DNA of 52,528 nucleotides from Planctomycetota bacterium (GTDB taxonomy: Bacteria > Planctomycetota > Uabimicrobiia > Uabimicrobiales > JABWCH01): NCBI GenBank assembly GCA_017993505.1, contig JAGOMP010000015.1, positions 1 to 52,528 of the forward strand, read 5' to 3'. The position numbers and the translations under genes are program-made. Positions 1 through 9,296 of this stretch are shown piece by piece; the first letter of the stretch is position 1; each line of letters starts with the position of its first letter. Under the pieces are notes generated by a model. That model was not told the DNA's origin. It saw nothing but the letters and a program-made list of their open reading frames with translations, and did no database searches.

Positions 1-33
1 CTCGTTTCTCTCTATTGTCAAAGATCTAAAATT

Positions 34-57
34 CTCGATTCATCTCTCGATTCATCT
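34..57. repeat. 12-bp tandem repeat, two copies
   Basis: CTCGATTCATCT occurs twice head to tail. It is an intergenic duplication of the same general kind as many others in this window. Confidence 0.8.
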
Positions 58-287
58 CAAATTTTCATTATGGCTCTATTAAAACATCTTTTCTTAAAAA
101 GTCAATAACTTTTTTTTATTTTTTTTTTAAACAATTCCTCATCCTTATTGTATAAGCCTCAAACAAAATATTTTTTTTAAATTTTTTTTTAAAAACGCAA
201 AATATTACTATTATTTTCACCTAACATTTATGAAAATAAATTATCCTGTGTTCGTACAGTGTTTTTCATTATGACTTTTAAAATATA

Positions 288-368
288 ATAGAATACATTC
301 TCTGTATTTATACATTATAGAATACATTCTCTGTATTTATACATTATATTATTCTGTATTTATACATT
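288..368. repeat. 29-bp tandem repeat, about 2.8 copies
   Basis: Two full copies (288-316, 317-345) begin ATAGAATACATTC and end TTTATACATT. A third, shortened copy follows to 368. Each copy carries TATA-rich words that could act as -10 elements for the kinase gene downstream, so copy number could alter its transcription; that last point is inference. Confidence 0.75.
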
Positions 369-515
369 ATATTATAATTGTATGATGTTAAAATTTTATT
401 AAAAAATCAAAAATCGCAATAAAATAATAGCATTCTAAAAATATATCGATATAATGAGTAAGTATTATTATGAATTAAAATCAAATAAAATAAACATAGA
501 TTCAAAAGGTTGATC

Positions 516-2618
516 ATGGATACAGAAATTTCTTTAACTGAACAAAACAAAACAGAATTTCAAGTGGGAGATTATATTGAAAAATATGAAATTCTTCGTG
601 AAATAAGTCGTGGAGGTATGGGAATTATTTATTTAGCATTCGATCATGCCTTAAATCGAACAGTAGCTATTAAAATTATCTTAATAGAGGCTGAATCTGA
701 AGAATCTACTTTACTTCAACGTTTTGTAAGAGAAGCGAAGATTAGTGCACAGTTACAACATAAAAATATTGTAAAAATTTATAATGCAGGTGTATTTCTG
801 AATAAACCGTATTTAGTCATGGAATATATTGAAGGCATACCTTTAATTGCTTATGTGAATAAATATTGTAAACAAGATTTTTATAAAATTGTAGAAGTGA
901 TTGTAAAACTTGCAGAAGCATTATCTTATATTCATAAAAAAGACATTGTCCATAGAGATTTAAAACCATTAAATGTTTTAGTACGTCCCAATGGGGAACC
1001 TGTTTTGATTGATTTTGGGATTGCCAAAATGAGTCGAAATGGTGGAATAGATTTAACAAGAACTGGTGAAGTGATGGGAGCCTTACTATATATGTCTCCA
1101 GAACAAGCAGATGGCAACACTGCCCAAGCAGATGCACGGTCCGATATATATAGTTTAGGAATGATTTTATATCATTTAATTACAAAACATCAACCGTATG
1201 CAAAACTTAATGTATATGATACGTTAAATCATATACAAAATCATGATATTCCTTTACCTAGAGAGATTAATCCAGAAATTCCTGAATTTTTAGAAGAAAT
1301 TATACTAAAGGCAACAGAAAAAAAACCGAATCGCCGTTATCTTAGTGCGAGTCAAATGGCACGTCAATTGTATCGTTTTTTAGATGGAACAGGAGTCCCC
1401 TCTAAAGAATATTATCATAAAATATGGATGCGAACTCATAAAACTTGGATTTATATTTTTATTACATTATGTATAATTTTACTATGTATTATTTGTATTA
1501 TTATATATCTTCAATTTAGAAACAATTTTCAACAATTTAGAAATTCTACTACTGTCTCACCAAAAAATGAGACATCTCAACAACAAACAATAACAAATGA
1601 AATATCTCAACAACAAACAATAACAAATGAAATATCTCAACAACAAACAATATTAAAAAAGGATCAATCGACCTATATAACTACATCGGAGAAAGATAAT
1701 CAACCTGAAAAAGAAAAGAATATAGCAAAGGATGAATGGCAAAGTCAAATTTTATGTTCTTTTGATAAAGAGCCATATAAAAATCTCCTCCACCAAGAAG
1801 GATTTATTTACCAAGAAAAAGCATATGGTACATGTGAAATAGATATTTATCTTCATGAACAAACAGGTATGAAATTTGCGTTAATTCCACCTGGTAATTT
1901 TGTTATGGGACTTAATAAAAAAAATATTGAAACTTTAAGCAGGAGTTCGAGAACATCTCAACAAATAATAAAAACAATTAATCAAATTGTATTACCAAGC
2001 CGTAGAGTTACTATTGCCAAACCTTTTCTGATGTCTCAATATGAATGCACGCAAAAAAATTGGAAACAAGTGATGACTACTGAACCATGGTTAAACCGTT
2101 TGTCATCGCATGATTTAGCACCAGCAACCTTTATTTCTTGGGAAGATTGCCAAAATTTTTGTCAAAGATTGAATGAAAAATCTAATGTACAATGGAGTCT
2201 TCCTACAGAAGCACAATGGGAATATGCTTGTCGAGCAGGTTCAGATACATTATATTTTTGGGGTGATAATGTAGATATACATATTCATGGAAAGTATTCA
2301 TTATGTTTAGAAAATTCTAAATTAAGCAATAACTCTAATATATTCTCAATACAACTAATAGGTCGAACAAAACCCAATCCATTTTTTTTGTATGATATGA
2401 CTGGGAATGTATCAGAATGGTGCAAAGATGATTGGATGCCTCATTATCAAAACGCTCCCCTAGATGATACTGCACGGTGCTTTAATTCATCGATTAAAGT
2501 GATTCGAGGCAGTCATGTTATACATCCTCTGCGTAATTCAATGTCTATAATACGTTCAGGTGTTAAACAGAGCGAAACAGAGTCTATATTTGGTGTACGT
2601 TTTGTAGTCAATTTTTGA
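516..2618 (+). CDS. Receptor-like Ser/Thr protein kinase with C-terminal FGE-like domain
   Basis: A membrane-anchored eukaryotic-type Ser/Thr kinase, about 700 residues. The ATG at 516 is preferred over an upstream TTG at 510 because AAAAGGT at 504-510 is then well placed. The kinase domain spans about residues 24-290: glycine loop SRGGMG near 31-36, VAIK lysine at 53, HRDLKPLN catalytic loop and DFG, so it should be active. One membrane segment lies near 307-333. A linker holds three copies of a ten-residue Gln/Thr-rich repeat. Residues about 448-700 form an FGE/sulfatase-modifying-factor-like domain (LPTEAQWEYACRAG, GNVSEWC, GVRF). The catalytic cysteine pair of true FGE is absent in the IRGSHV region, so the domain is probably a ligand-binding fold outside the membrane (inference). 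It faces smpB and shares a bidirectional terminator with it. Related kinases start at 37695 and 42446. Confidence 0.9.
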   Translation: MDTEISLTEQNKTEFQVGDYIEKYEILREISRGGMGIIYLAFDHALNRTVAIKIILIEAESEESTLLQRFVREAKISAQLQHKNIVKIYNAGVFLNKPYLVMEYIEGIPLIAYVNKYCKQDFYKIVEVIVKLAEALSYIHKKDIVHRDLKPLNVLVRPNGEPVLIDFGIAKMSRNGGIDLTRTGEVMGALLYMSPEQADGNTAQADARSDIYSLGMILYHLITKHQPYAKLNVYDTLNHIQNHDIPLPREINPEIPEFLEEIILKATEKKPNRRYLSASQMARQLYRFLDGTGVPSKEYYHKIWMRTHKTWIYIFITLCIILLCIICIIIYLQFRNNFQQFRNSTTVSPKNETSQQQTITNEISQQQTITNEISQQQTILKKDQSTYITTSEKDNQPEKEKNIAKDEWQSQILCSFDKEPYKNLLHQEGFIYQEKAYGTCEIDIYLHEQTGMKFALIPPGNFVMGLNKKNIETLSRSSRTSQQIIKTINQIVLPSRRVTIAKPFLMSQYECTQKNWKQVMTTEPWLNRLSSHDLAPATFISWEDCQNFCQRLNEKSNVQWSLPTEAQWEYACRAGSDTLYFWGDNVDIHIHGKYSLCLENSKLSNNSNIFSIQLIGRTKPNPFFLYDMTGNVSEWCKDDWMPHYQNAPLDDTARCFNSSIKVIRGSHVIHPLRNSMSIIRSGVKQSETESIFGVRFVVNF
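1575..1652 (+). repeat. In-frame 30-bp repeat, 2.6 copies
   Basis: The unit begins TCTCAACAACAAACAATAAC and encodes a ten-residue Gln/Thr/Asn-rich segment between the membrane helix and the FGE-like domain. Copies start at 1575, 1605 and 1635. The period is a multiple of three, so copy changes keep the frame. Confidence 0.85.
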
Positions 2619-2628
2619 TAAGATCAAT

Positions 2629-2671
2629 CCTATAAAAAAAGCATAACATTTTTGCTATGTTTTTTTATAGG
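2629..2671. terminator. Bidirectional hairpin terminator
   Basis: CCTATAAAAAAA (2629-2640) pairs with TTTTTTTATAGG (2660-2671), and the inner CATA/TATG pair extends the stem across a one-base bulge. It lies between the convergent kinase and smpB genes. The A and T tracts within the stem give U-rich ends in both directions. Confidence 0.8.
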
Positions 2672-2719
2672 AGAAACATTGATGATATTTATCATATGAT
2701 GAAAATATATGAATATGTA

Positions 2720-3178
2720 TTATCGATAGTTTTTCATCATTTTTTGTGCTTCTTTTTGTTTGAGCGATTCTCGTTTGTCTGCTTTTCGTTTACCTTTAGC
2801 AAGTCCTAATTCCACTTTAGCCCAACCTCGTTTAAAATAAAGTGAAACAGGAATTAAGGTAAAGCCTCTTTGTTGTAGTTTAGTACGAAGTTTAATGATT
2901 TCTCGTTTATGCAGTAATAAACGACGTTTTCTTGTAGGGTTATGGTTTGTATAGCCACCATTATCATAGGCAGCAATATTGGCATGAAACAGAAATATTT
3001 CTTGATTTTTGTGAATTTTACAGTATGCATCCGCTAAGTTTACTCTACCAAGACGTATAGATTTAACTTCGGTGCCTTGTAGTTCAATGCCTGCTTCCAT
3101 AAATTCTTCGAAAAAATAAAGTTGTTGTGCTTTTTTATTTTTAGCAACGATTTTTATATTACCTTCTGATTTTTTCAT
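2720..3178 (-). CDS. smpB: SsrA-binding protein SmpB
   Basis: A small basic RNA-binding protein that delivers tmRNA to stalled ribosomes for trans-translation. The 152-residue product is of normal SmpB length. It shows the family pattern: an early NKKA segment, EAGIELQGTEVKSIRLGRVNL, YCKI, RKRRLLLHKREI, and the basic KGKRKADKRESLKQKEAQ tail that folds when bound to the ribosome. The open frame extends upstream, but the ATG at 3178 matches the family N-terminus and has GAGAAC a few bases before it. It is convergent with the preceding kinase gene. No tmRNA (ssrA) gene was recognised in the window. Confidence 0.96.
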   Translation of the reverse strand: MKKSEGNIKIVAKNKKAQQLYFFEEFMEAGIELQGTEVKSIRLGRVNLADAYCKIHKNQEIFLFHANIAAYDNGGYTNHNPTRKRRLLLHKREIIKLRTKLQQRGFTLIPVSLYFKRGWAKVELGLAKGKRKADKRESLKQKEAQKMMKNYR

Positions 3179-3204
3179 ATTGTTCTCATTTTTTATATTA
3201 TAAT

Positions 3205-3355
3205 AATGTATTATAGAATACAAAATATTGTGTAGATAGAATTAATGTATTATATTATAGAATACAAAATATTGTGTGGATAGAATTAATGTTGTTATTT
3301 TTCATATCATAACAGAATAATTAATGTTGTTATTTTTCATATCATAACAGAATAT
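3205..3355. repeat. Two adjacent tandem duplications between smpB and the SPFH gene
   Basis: A unit of about 40 bp containing ATTATAGAATACAAAATATT occurs twice (about 3205-3288, the second copy slightly longer). It is followed by a unit of about 34 bp containing TTTTTCATATCATAACAG, also twice (to about 3355). The gap serves two divergent promoters, so the duplications multiply TATA-like words for both genes. Confidence 0.8.
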
Positions 3356-3418
3356 AGATGAAATCTAAATAAAATTTTATAGGGAAAAATAATATTCCTT
3401 TACTTAGGAGTTTGTGTA

Positions 3419-4690
3419 ATGAAACTTGGGATTCGTATTTTTGTTTTATTTGTTGTAATTTGTATGGGTGTGTTTTTATTGTGTTTTGGTTGGCAAGGAG
3501 TGGACGAAGGCTCTGTAGGAGTTGAAGTTTCTTTAGTAGGAAAGCATGTAGTAGCACCAGAACCTTTGGAAGCAGGCATATATTGGCGACGTCCATTTTT
3601 AGTTAGGATCCATCAATATCCTATTCATACATCTACTGAAAATCTCGAAATCAAAATGACTAGTAATGACCAAAGAAAAATCAAAATAAGGATGAAAATT
3701 TATTTTCAACTTATAGCAGACCAAATTGTTTCATTACATAAGAAGTTTGGAAATTTTTATGCAATGTCGCAATATGTAAAGGAAATAACAATAGGTGCTG
3801 TTCAAGAATGTAGTTCTAATTTATCTAGCAATGTTATTTTGGCTCAAACAGAATTTTTATCTGAAATTTTATCAAAGTGTAAAAAAAATTTATCTCCTAT
3901 TGGCATTATTGTATCTAATATAATAATAGATAATATTTATTTTGAAGATGGAATCAGTAATGAAGTTGCTAAATTATATCCTATTCATCCAACATCTATT
4001 CTTGTGGAAAGAGAGTGTACTACCTCTGATTTAAAAAGAATTTTTGTTCGTTTTCAATTATATTATCATATTCCATTTGAACTATGTCATTCTGTGCATC
4101 TCAAGATGGGAACAGGATATTTGAATCATTTTCTTATTCCACAATTTAAAAGTTTATCTGATTCTGTTTTAATAGACCATACATTTGAGGAAATCTATTT
4201 TTCCCATGCTCGTTCTAAAATTGTTGAAAAGTTATTTGCTATTTGTAAAGAAAAATTTGCAACGTATCAAATTGTGATTGATGATGTTTTGATTGAATCA
4301 ATTAATTTTGATCAAAAATACCAAGCTTTGTTGGATGAAATTCAGCTTAAACATAAGGAAAGTGAATTAATCGAATTGTCTTCTGCTTTAGAGTTAAAAA
4401 AGTTAGAGGCAGAAAAGAAAAAAAAGAATATTGAACAAGAATTGCAATTACAAGAAGCAGAAATAAAGAAAAAAGTAGCTACTTTACAGGCAGAAGGCGT
4501 AAAAAATGCAGAGATTTTAAAGGCAGAAGGGCAGGTCGAAGCTTTAATGAAAATGAAAAAAATTCTTGAAGATAATCCTGAAGTATTGAAATATTTATAT
4601 ATTGATAAAATTTCAGACAAAGTTGAAGTCATAGTAGTGCCTACTCAAGAATGGTTTGATGTGTTACATACACATAAGTCTAAAAAATAA
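3419..4690 (+). CDS. SPFH/band-7 (prohibitin/stomatin-like) membrane protein
   Basis: A 423-residue member of the SPFH superfamily, which forms membrane-microdomain scaffolds. One N-terminal membrane segment (about 5-25) is followed by an SPFH core. The segment after about 197 (LVERECTTSDLKRIFVRFQL onward) looks like a second, diverged SPFH unit, ending in IDDVLIESINFDQKYQALLDEIQ much as the first ends in SNIIIDNIYFEDGI. A long charged coiled coil (about 310-390, rich in Lys/Glu, with QAEGVKNAEILKAEGQVEAL) precedes a C-terminal beta segment, typical of prohibitin-like proteins. AGGAG at 3406-3410 supports the start. The next gene begins 59 bases downstream, beyond a strong hairpin. Binding partners are unknown. 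Confidence 0.85.
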   Translation: MKLGIRIFVLFVVICMGVFLLCFGWQGVDEGSVGVEVSLVGKHVVAPEPLEAGIYWRRPFLVRIHQYPIHTSTENLEIKMTSNDQRKIKIRMKIYFQLIADQIVSLHKKFGNFYAMSQYVKEITIGAVQECSSNLSSNVILAQTEFLSEILSKCKKNLSPIGIIVSNIIIDNIYFEDGISNEVAKLYPIHPTSILVERECTTSDLKRIFVRFQLYYHIPFELCHSVHLKMGTGYLNHFLIPQFKSLSDSVLIDHTFEEIYFSHARSKIVEKLFAICKEKFATYQIVIDDVLIESINFDQKYQALLDEIQLKHKESELIELSSALELKKLEAEKKKKNIEQELQLQEAEIKKKVATLQAEGVKNAEILKAEGQVEALMKMKKILEDNPEVLKYLYIDKISDKVEVIVVPTQEWFDVLHTHKSKK

Positions 4691-4714
4691 CTGTTGATTT
4701 TTCAACAGTTATTT
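4685..4714 (+). terminator. Hairpin terminator overlapping the SPFH stop codon
   Basis: A perfect 13-bp stem, AAATAACTGTTGA (4685-4697) with TCAACAGTTATTT (4702-4714), and a TTTT loop. The stop codon lies inside the left arm. The T run after it is short, so termination may be partial and allow readthrough into the next gene. Confidence 0.75.
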
Positions 4715-4749
4715 AAAACCGCATAATAAGCAAGATGGAATAACATATT

Positions 4750-7700
4750 ATGCTATTACTTTTTATCTTGGGGGGTGTGATGTTTGCTGCTATGTTTAAA
4801 TTGATGGCGGTGGTATGTGGACTACTTTGGTTTATCAAAGTTTTATATTATTTGCGTGGCCTGATGCGTTTTCGTGATCAATTTATGTATTGTTTAAAAT
4901 TTTTTGTTTCTTGTCTATGTATTTATGGATTGAGAGGAAATACCGATGCTTGGATCACGATAATGCCTTTATTAATCCTTTGGTGGATTCATGGTTTATA
5001 TATTTTTTCACCTCGTTTTCAATCAAAATCTTTACATGGTTGTGCTTCGCTTTTGATAGATGGATTGTTTATATTTATATGTTTGTTTTTTTATGTTTTT
5101 CTTCATAGTTTATGGTTATCGGATTTTGCTTTTGTAGTTATAGTATCGATTTGTTGGAGTATATATGCATATTTTTGGATAGGACATCGAAATTTTTCGG
5201 TATTTTATGAAAATAAAAAGCGTTCTATTTGGGAAGAAGGTCGATTTATCATTACAGTGGCACTTTTTATTTTTTGTTTTTTATTTAATCTACCATTTTT
5301 AGTAGCTTTATTTTTTATATATTTTTTCTATATGTGTCCCACCTCTTGGACTATATCACATTCGAATAATATAGTACTAGAAAAAGAATCAGAGTCTTCC
5401 CCTATTTTTTTATTTTTACAACAAAATTTAACAAAAATTTTTCTTTTCCTAGGAATTAGTTTCATTGCTGTAGGTATGCTAGTATTGTTGCATTCCAAAA
5501 TTGCAGCATATAAAACGCTTTGTTTGAGTGGTTTGATAAGTTTTATCTTGTTATGTTTTTTATATGGATTCTATTTATATTTTAAACGTAATAAATTTGA
5601 AATGGTGTATTTTTCACTTTTTCTTTTAGGAAGTTTATTTGTTCCTTTTTCTTATTATTTTGCATTGCAATATAAATTATTGGTAGATGTTGGCAATCAT
5701 TTTGGTATTTTTGCAATTACAAGTTGTTTGTTTTTCTTTTTTACATTTTTGTTAAAAAAGGTGACATATGCAATTTTAGGAATTGCATTTTGTTTAGCTA
5801 CACAATATGTATTTTTACAACCATATTTTCCAGATCCATCTTTTTGGGAATATTTTGGTGTTTTATTTGTTGGTCAATCTTTTCTTTTCTATATTATATC
5901 TCGTATTCTTATACGTTATCGTGTTTTATCTGATATTTTTCAATATGCTGCGCATATTTTGTACATATTTTGTTTATGTAGCACTATTTTGTACGGAAAT
6001 TCTTTATTTTTAATGATTGTTTGTATAGCTGGATTTTTTCTTGCTTTATTTTCTATCACATTATTTACAAATCCAGACCTACAGAGATATGTTTTTTTTA
6101 TCTTTCCACTTTTATGGATTGCAAGTGTTTTTTCCATTTGTCATTATTGTAATATGGATAGATGGATAATATGTTTTGTACTATCTTGTGCTATTTTTCT
6201 TTTAATGTACCTAAAAAATTGGTATGAATCATTATGTACAAAGGAAAGTTTATCAGCACGTTGGTTTATTTGTCAATGTTTTCCTTTCCTACTAGTTATT
6301 ATTTATTATTTAGGAAATCCATATAGAACGCAGTCTGATTCCCTTTGGTTATGGATGAGTTTATTTATTTTTGTCCTAATATATATTCAAGCGTTTTTTG
6401 AAAAGCAAAACTATATTTCAAACAGCTTAAGTATTATTATGCGTGGTTTGTTGCTTTGGGAGACGTTGCATCTTTTTCAGGTAAGTCATTATTCTAATTA
6501 TTCTTTTATATTTTTAGGTTGGGCGTTATTATTAAATGTAGTTGCATTTATTCCTAAAATTCGTTCCAATACGTATATATTTTATCCTATGTACTATGCA
6601 TCTTTAATCATAGCAGGGGCTGTGCTAAGTACATTTGTTATTGTTGGGAAAATTCATTATTCTTTTGCTCATTGGGCAATATCACTTATTTTTTCTATTC
6701 TTTTATTTGCAAATAGTGCATATCAGAAAAAAAACCGCTATATGATGTATATAAGTGCATTATTATTTATTTATTTTTGTCATGTTTCTTGGCATCATTA
6801 TTTTGAATCTCACTTTTTAAATAAAATGGTTTTCTTTTGTTCATTATCCATTATTTTAGGTTTTATAGCATATTTAAAAAAAGAATCTATTGTTTTATCA
6901 AAGACTTTATTTAGAATTTCCCACGTTGTTTTTCTCAGTAGTTCTGGTCTTGCAATCGTAGCAACTTTAGGACAACTTTCCACACAAATTCAAATCATTG
7001 TGTTACTTGGTTTTTTATATTATGCTATTCTTTTTTATGTTTTTCAACGTTCTATTTCTTTATTTTGTTCCATCTCATACTTAGTCCTTGGTTATGTTTT
7101 AAATGTATATACAGTATATCACTATTATCATTGGGGAAGTCTTCTTTTATTGCCCAATGTAATGGGCATTGCTATTTGGTATGCTGTAAATGAAAAATTT
7201 GAAATTGTTGGCAATGTGATTTATAAAATTTCCATGAGTTTATTTTGGATTTCTTTTGCTTTATTTTTTCTAGATTTTTATACATATAAATCTTTATATA
7301 AAGTAGGACATTTATATATCTATATTTTACTAATATCCTCCTTAGATATGTTATTTGCCAATAGAGGTAAAAATATTACTTTATATTTATATGCCAATAT
7401 TGCAATTTTTCTAGCTTTATATACATTCCGTTTACCTGAATCTTTAAGTGCAATAGAATATAGTTGTTTTTACATGCCCATTGCTATTATTTTTCTTATC
7501 ATTCATTTATTAGGGGAAAAAGAAAAAACACCTTGGCTGTATACTGCAAAGTTTATTCAATACATTGTTCTTGCTGTGTTATGTTGTATTTATTTTATAA
7601 AATTAGAAAGATTCAGTATATCTTTTTTATTGTTTAATTTTTTTATATTTTATGCTATCTTACTATATTATAAAACAAATATTTTTCATTGTATTTGTAC

Positions 7701-9129
7701 TGTCTTTTTCTTATTATTATCGATCTGTATTCCTTTATATTTAACTCCGAGTTTCCCTCAACAACACACATTTTGTATTCTTACAATTTTATGTTTTTTC
7801 ATTGCACTTGCCACTTTATATTTAGAAAAGAAAGAAAAACAAGAATATAGTAAATCTTTACTTTTCTTAAATCAATTGATTCTTTCTATATCTACTGTTT
7901 TTATTTGTATCCAAATTCCCTTTACAACATCTAGTATTTTTTCATTCTTATTGATTTCGCTTTGTTTTGGAATTTTTTCATTTTTGAATATAAAATATAA
8001 AGATATATACGCCTTTGTATCTGTTATATTCTTTTGTGTATCGTACGTTTTATTTTTTGATATTGCTCATTTTAGCGATAGTGTTAAATATTGGCAATAT
8101 ATATTGTTAGCCAGTATTAGTTTAGTTGCTGCGATATTGTTACAAAAACAAAAAATATATTCTCGTGTATTTTTAATAATTATGGTAGTGGCTCCCTTTT
8201 TATCTTTATTTAATAAATCAACACCATTGTTTTTTACAATATATGCTATAATAACTTCTATTATATATGGATTGGCAGGCATTTATTTTAAAAATGTTTT
8301 TTTAAGTCACATTTCTATTATTTTCTTTGTCTTAGGAAATTATTCTGCCTTATATTCGTATCAAGTATCTAGCAACTTATATTTATTACTTTCGCTATTT
8401 TTAGGTCAATTTTTTCTTTGTTTACAACATATTACAAAAAATCTTCATTGGAAAAAATATATTCCTTTGTATAGTATGAGTTGTTATGCTATTTTTTTTG
8501 CACTCTATTTTATTTTAGCTACAAATCAATTTAGCGTGGCATATATGACTTTTTGTGCTAGCATCCTTCTGTTTATCTTTCAGAAAAAGACAAAACAATA
8601 TTCTTTATTACCATCCATTTTATTTTTATTTTCATATTACACTTTATTGATGGCTTTTGATATAGAAATTTGGGAATTTTATACGATTCCTTTTGGAATT
8701 TTTCTCCTTGCAGTCCATCATTTATATGAAGAAATATTTTCAAAAACAGTGATAGATTTGCCTTTATATGCTTGTTTATTGATTTTTGTTCCTACATTGA
8801 TTCAAAGTTTTCAAGGTTGGCACTTGACAACACCACACAATCATATTTATTATACAATATTGCTTTCTATACAATCTATGATTGCTATTGTTTATGGCAT
8901 TCAAGCAAAAAAAGCAACATACTTATTGTGTGGAACTATCTTTTTACTTTGTGAAATTTGCTTACTTATTTTCACATACATTCCTTTACAAGGAGTGCCA
9001 TTAGCAGCATGGTGGGCTTTCTTAGGAGTTATTCTTTTGAGCATTGCATATATGCGAGAGTATAAAAAAGAGTTTTCTCAAAAATATATACAAAAGATAT
9101 TGCACATTTTGAAAACATATTTTTTATAA
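4750..9129 (+). CDS. Giant polytopic membrane protein of unknown function
   Basis: A 1459-residue protein made almost entirely of hydrophobic helices separated by short loops, by eye some 40 membrane segments. No soluble domain or catalytic motif was recognised. Very long all-helical membrane proteins of the DUF2339 type (predicted membrane protein) are a possible relative, but I cannot confirm it. The ATG at 4750 has no obvious ribosome-binding site. An in-frame ATG at 4780 has GGGGGG five bases before it and is a credible alternative start, giving a protein ten residues shorter. It ends with a short basic cytoplasmic tail. Its position after the SPFH gene suggests a shared membrane role, but that is only context. 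Confidence 0.75.
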   Translation: MLLLFILGGVMFAAMFKLMAVVCGLLWFIKVLYYLRGLMRFRDQFMYCLKFFVSCLCIYGLRGNTDAWITIMPLLILWWIHGLYIFSPRFQSKSLHGCASLLIDGLFIFICLFFYVFLHSLWLSDFAFVVIVSICWSIYAYFWIGHRNFSVFYENKKRSIWEEGRFIITVALFIFCFLFNLPFLVALFFIYFFYMCPTSWTISHSNNIVLEKESESSPIFLFLQQNLTKIFLFLGISFIAVGMLVLLHSKIAAYKTLCLSGLISFILLCFLYGFYLYFKRNKFEMVYFSLFLLGSLFVPFSYYFALQYKLLVDVGNHFGIFAITSCLFFFFTFLLKKVTYAILGIAFCLATQYVFLQPYFPDPSFWEYFGVLFVGQSFLFYIISRILIRYRVLSDIFQYAAHILYIFCLCSTILYGNSLFLMIVCIAGFFLALFSITLFTNPDLQRYVFFIFPLLWIASVFSICHYCNMDRWIICFVLSCAIFLLMYLKNWYESLCTKESLSARWFICQCFPFLLVIIYYLGNPYRTQSDSLWLWMSLFIFVLIYIQAFFEKQNYISNSLSIIMRGLLLWETLHLFQVSHYSNYSFIFLGWALLLNVVAFIPKIRSNTYIFYPMYYASLIIAGAVLSTFVIVGKIHYSFAHWAISLIFSILLFANSAYQKKNRYMMYISALLFIYFCHVSWHHYFESHFLNKMVFFCSLSIILGFIAYLKKESIVLSKTLFRISHVVFLSSSGLAIVATLGQLSTQIQIIVLLGFLYYAILFYVFQRSISLFCSISYLVLGYVLNVYTVYHYYHWGSLLLLPNVMGIAIWYAVNEKFEIVGNVIYKISMSLFWISFALFFLDFYTYKSLYKVGHLYIYILLISSLDMLFANRGKNITLYLYANIAIFLALYTFRLPESLSAIEYSCFYMPIAIIFLIIHLLGEKEKTPWLYTAKFIQYIVLAVLCCIYFIKLERFSISFLLFNFFIFYAILLYYKTNIFHCICTVFFLLLSICIPLYLTPSFPQQHTFCILTILCFFIALATLYLEKKEKQEYSKSLLFLNQLILSISTVFICIQIPFTTSSIFSFLLISLCFGIFSFLNIKYKDIYAFVSVIFFCVSYVLFFDIAHFSDSVKYWQYILLASISLVAAILLQKQKIYSRVFLIIMVVAPFLSLFNKSTPLFFTIYAIITSIIYGLAGIYFKNVFLSHISIIFFVLGNYSALYSYQVSSNLYLLLSLFLGQFFLCLQHITKNLHWKKYIPLYSMSCYAIFFALYFILATNQFSVAYMTFCASILLFIFQKKTKQYSLLPSILFLFSYYTLLMAFDIEIWEFYTIPFGIFLLAVHHLYEEIFSKTVIDLPLYACLLIFVPTLIQSFQGWHLTTPHNHIYYTILLSIQSMIAIVYGIQAKKATYLLCGTIFLLCEICLLIFTYIPLQGVPLAAWWAFLGVILLSIAYMREYKKEFSQKYIQKILHILKTYFL

Positions 9130-9175
9130 AATACTATAAAAAATTAAAAAAAATGTAGAAAGATACAATATATTG

Positions 9176-9184
9176 TGGTATAAT
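9176..9184 (+). promoter_or_regulatory. Putative extended -10 promoter
   Basis: TGGTATAAT is a perfect extended -10 (TGnTATAAT) about 113 bases before the TIR-like-FGE gene. No good -35 is obvious, as is common for extended -10 promoters. It would drive the two-gene operon 9297-12493. Confidence 0.5.
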
Positions 9185-9296
9185 AAAGACATATATAGTC
9201 ATATAATAAAATGTATCTTGCCTATCTTTATTCTAAATCACAATAAATGCATGGATTCACAATGAATCAAAAATTTATCATGAAAGGCTCAGAAAT

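Larger units (their letters stand above)
1..515. other. AT-rich upstream region without a recognised gene
   Basis: No convincing coding region is seen before the first kinase gene. The stretch is strongly AT-rich with long A and T runs around 105-195. It holds a 12-bp unit in two copies (34-57) and a 29-bp unit in nearly three copies (288-368), listed separately. A purine-rich AAAAGGT at 504-510 is the ribosome-binding site of the following gene. The promoter was not assigned with confidence because many TATAAT-like words occur. Confidence 0.5.
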
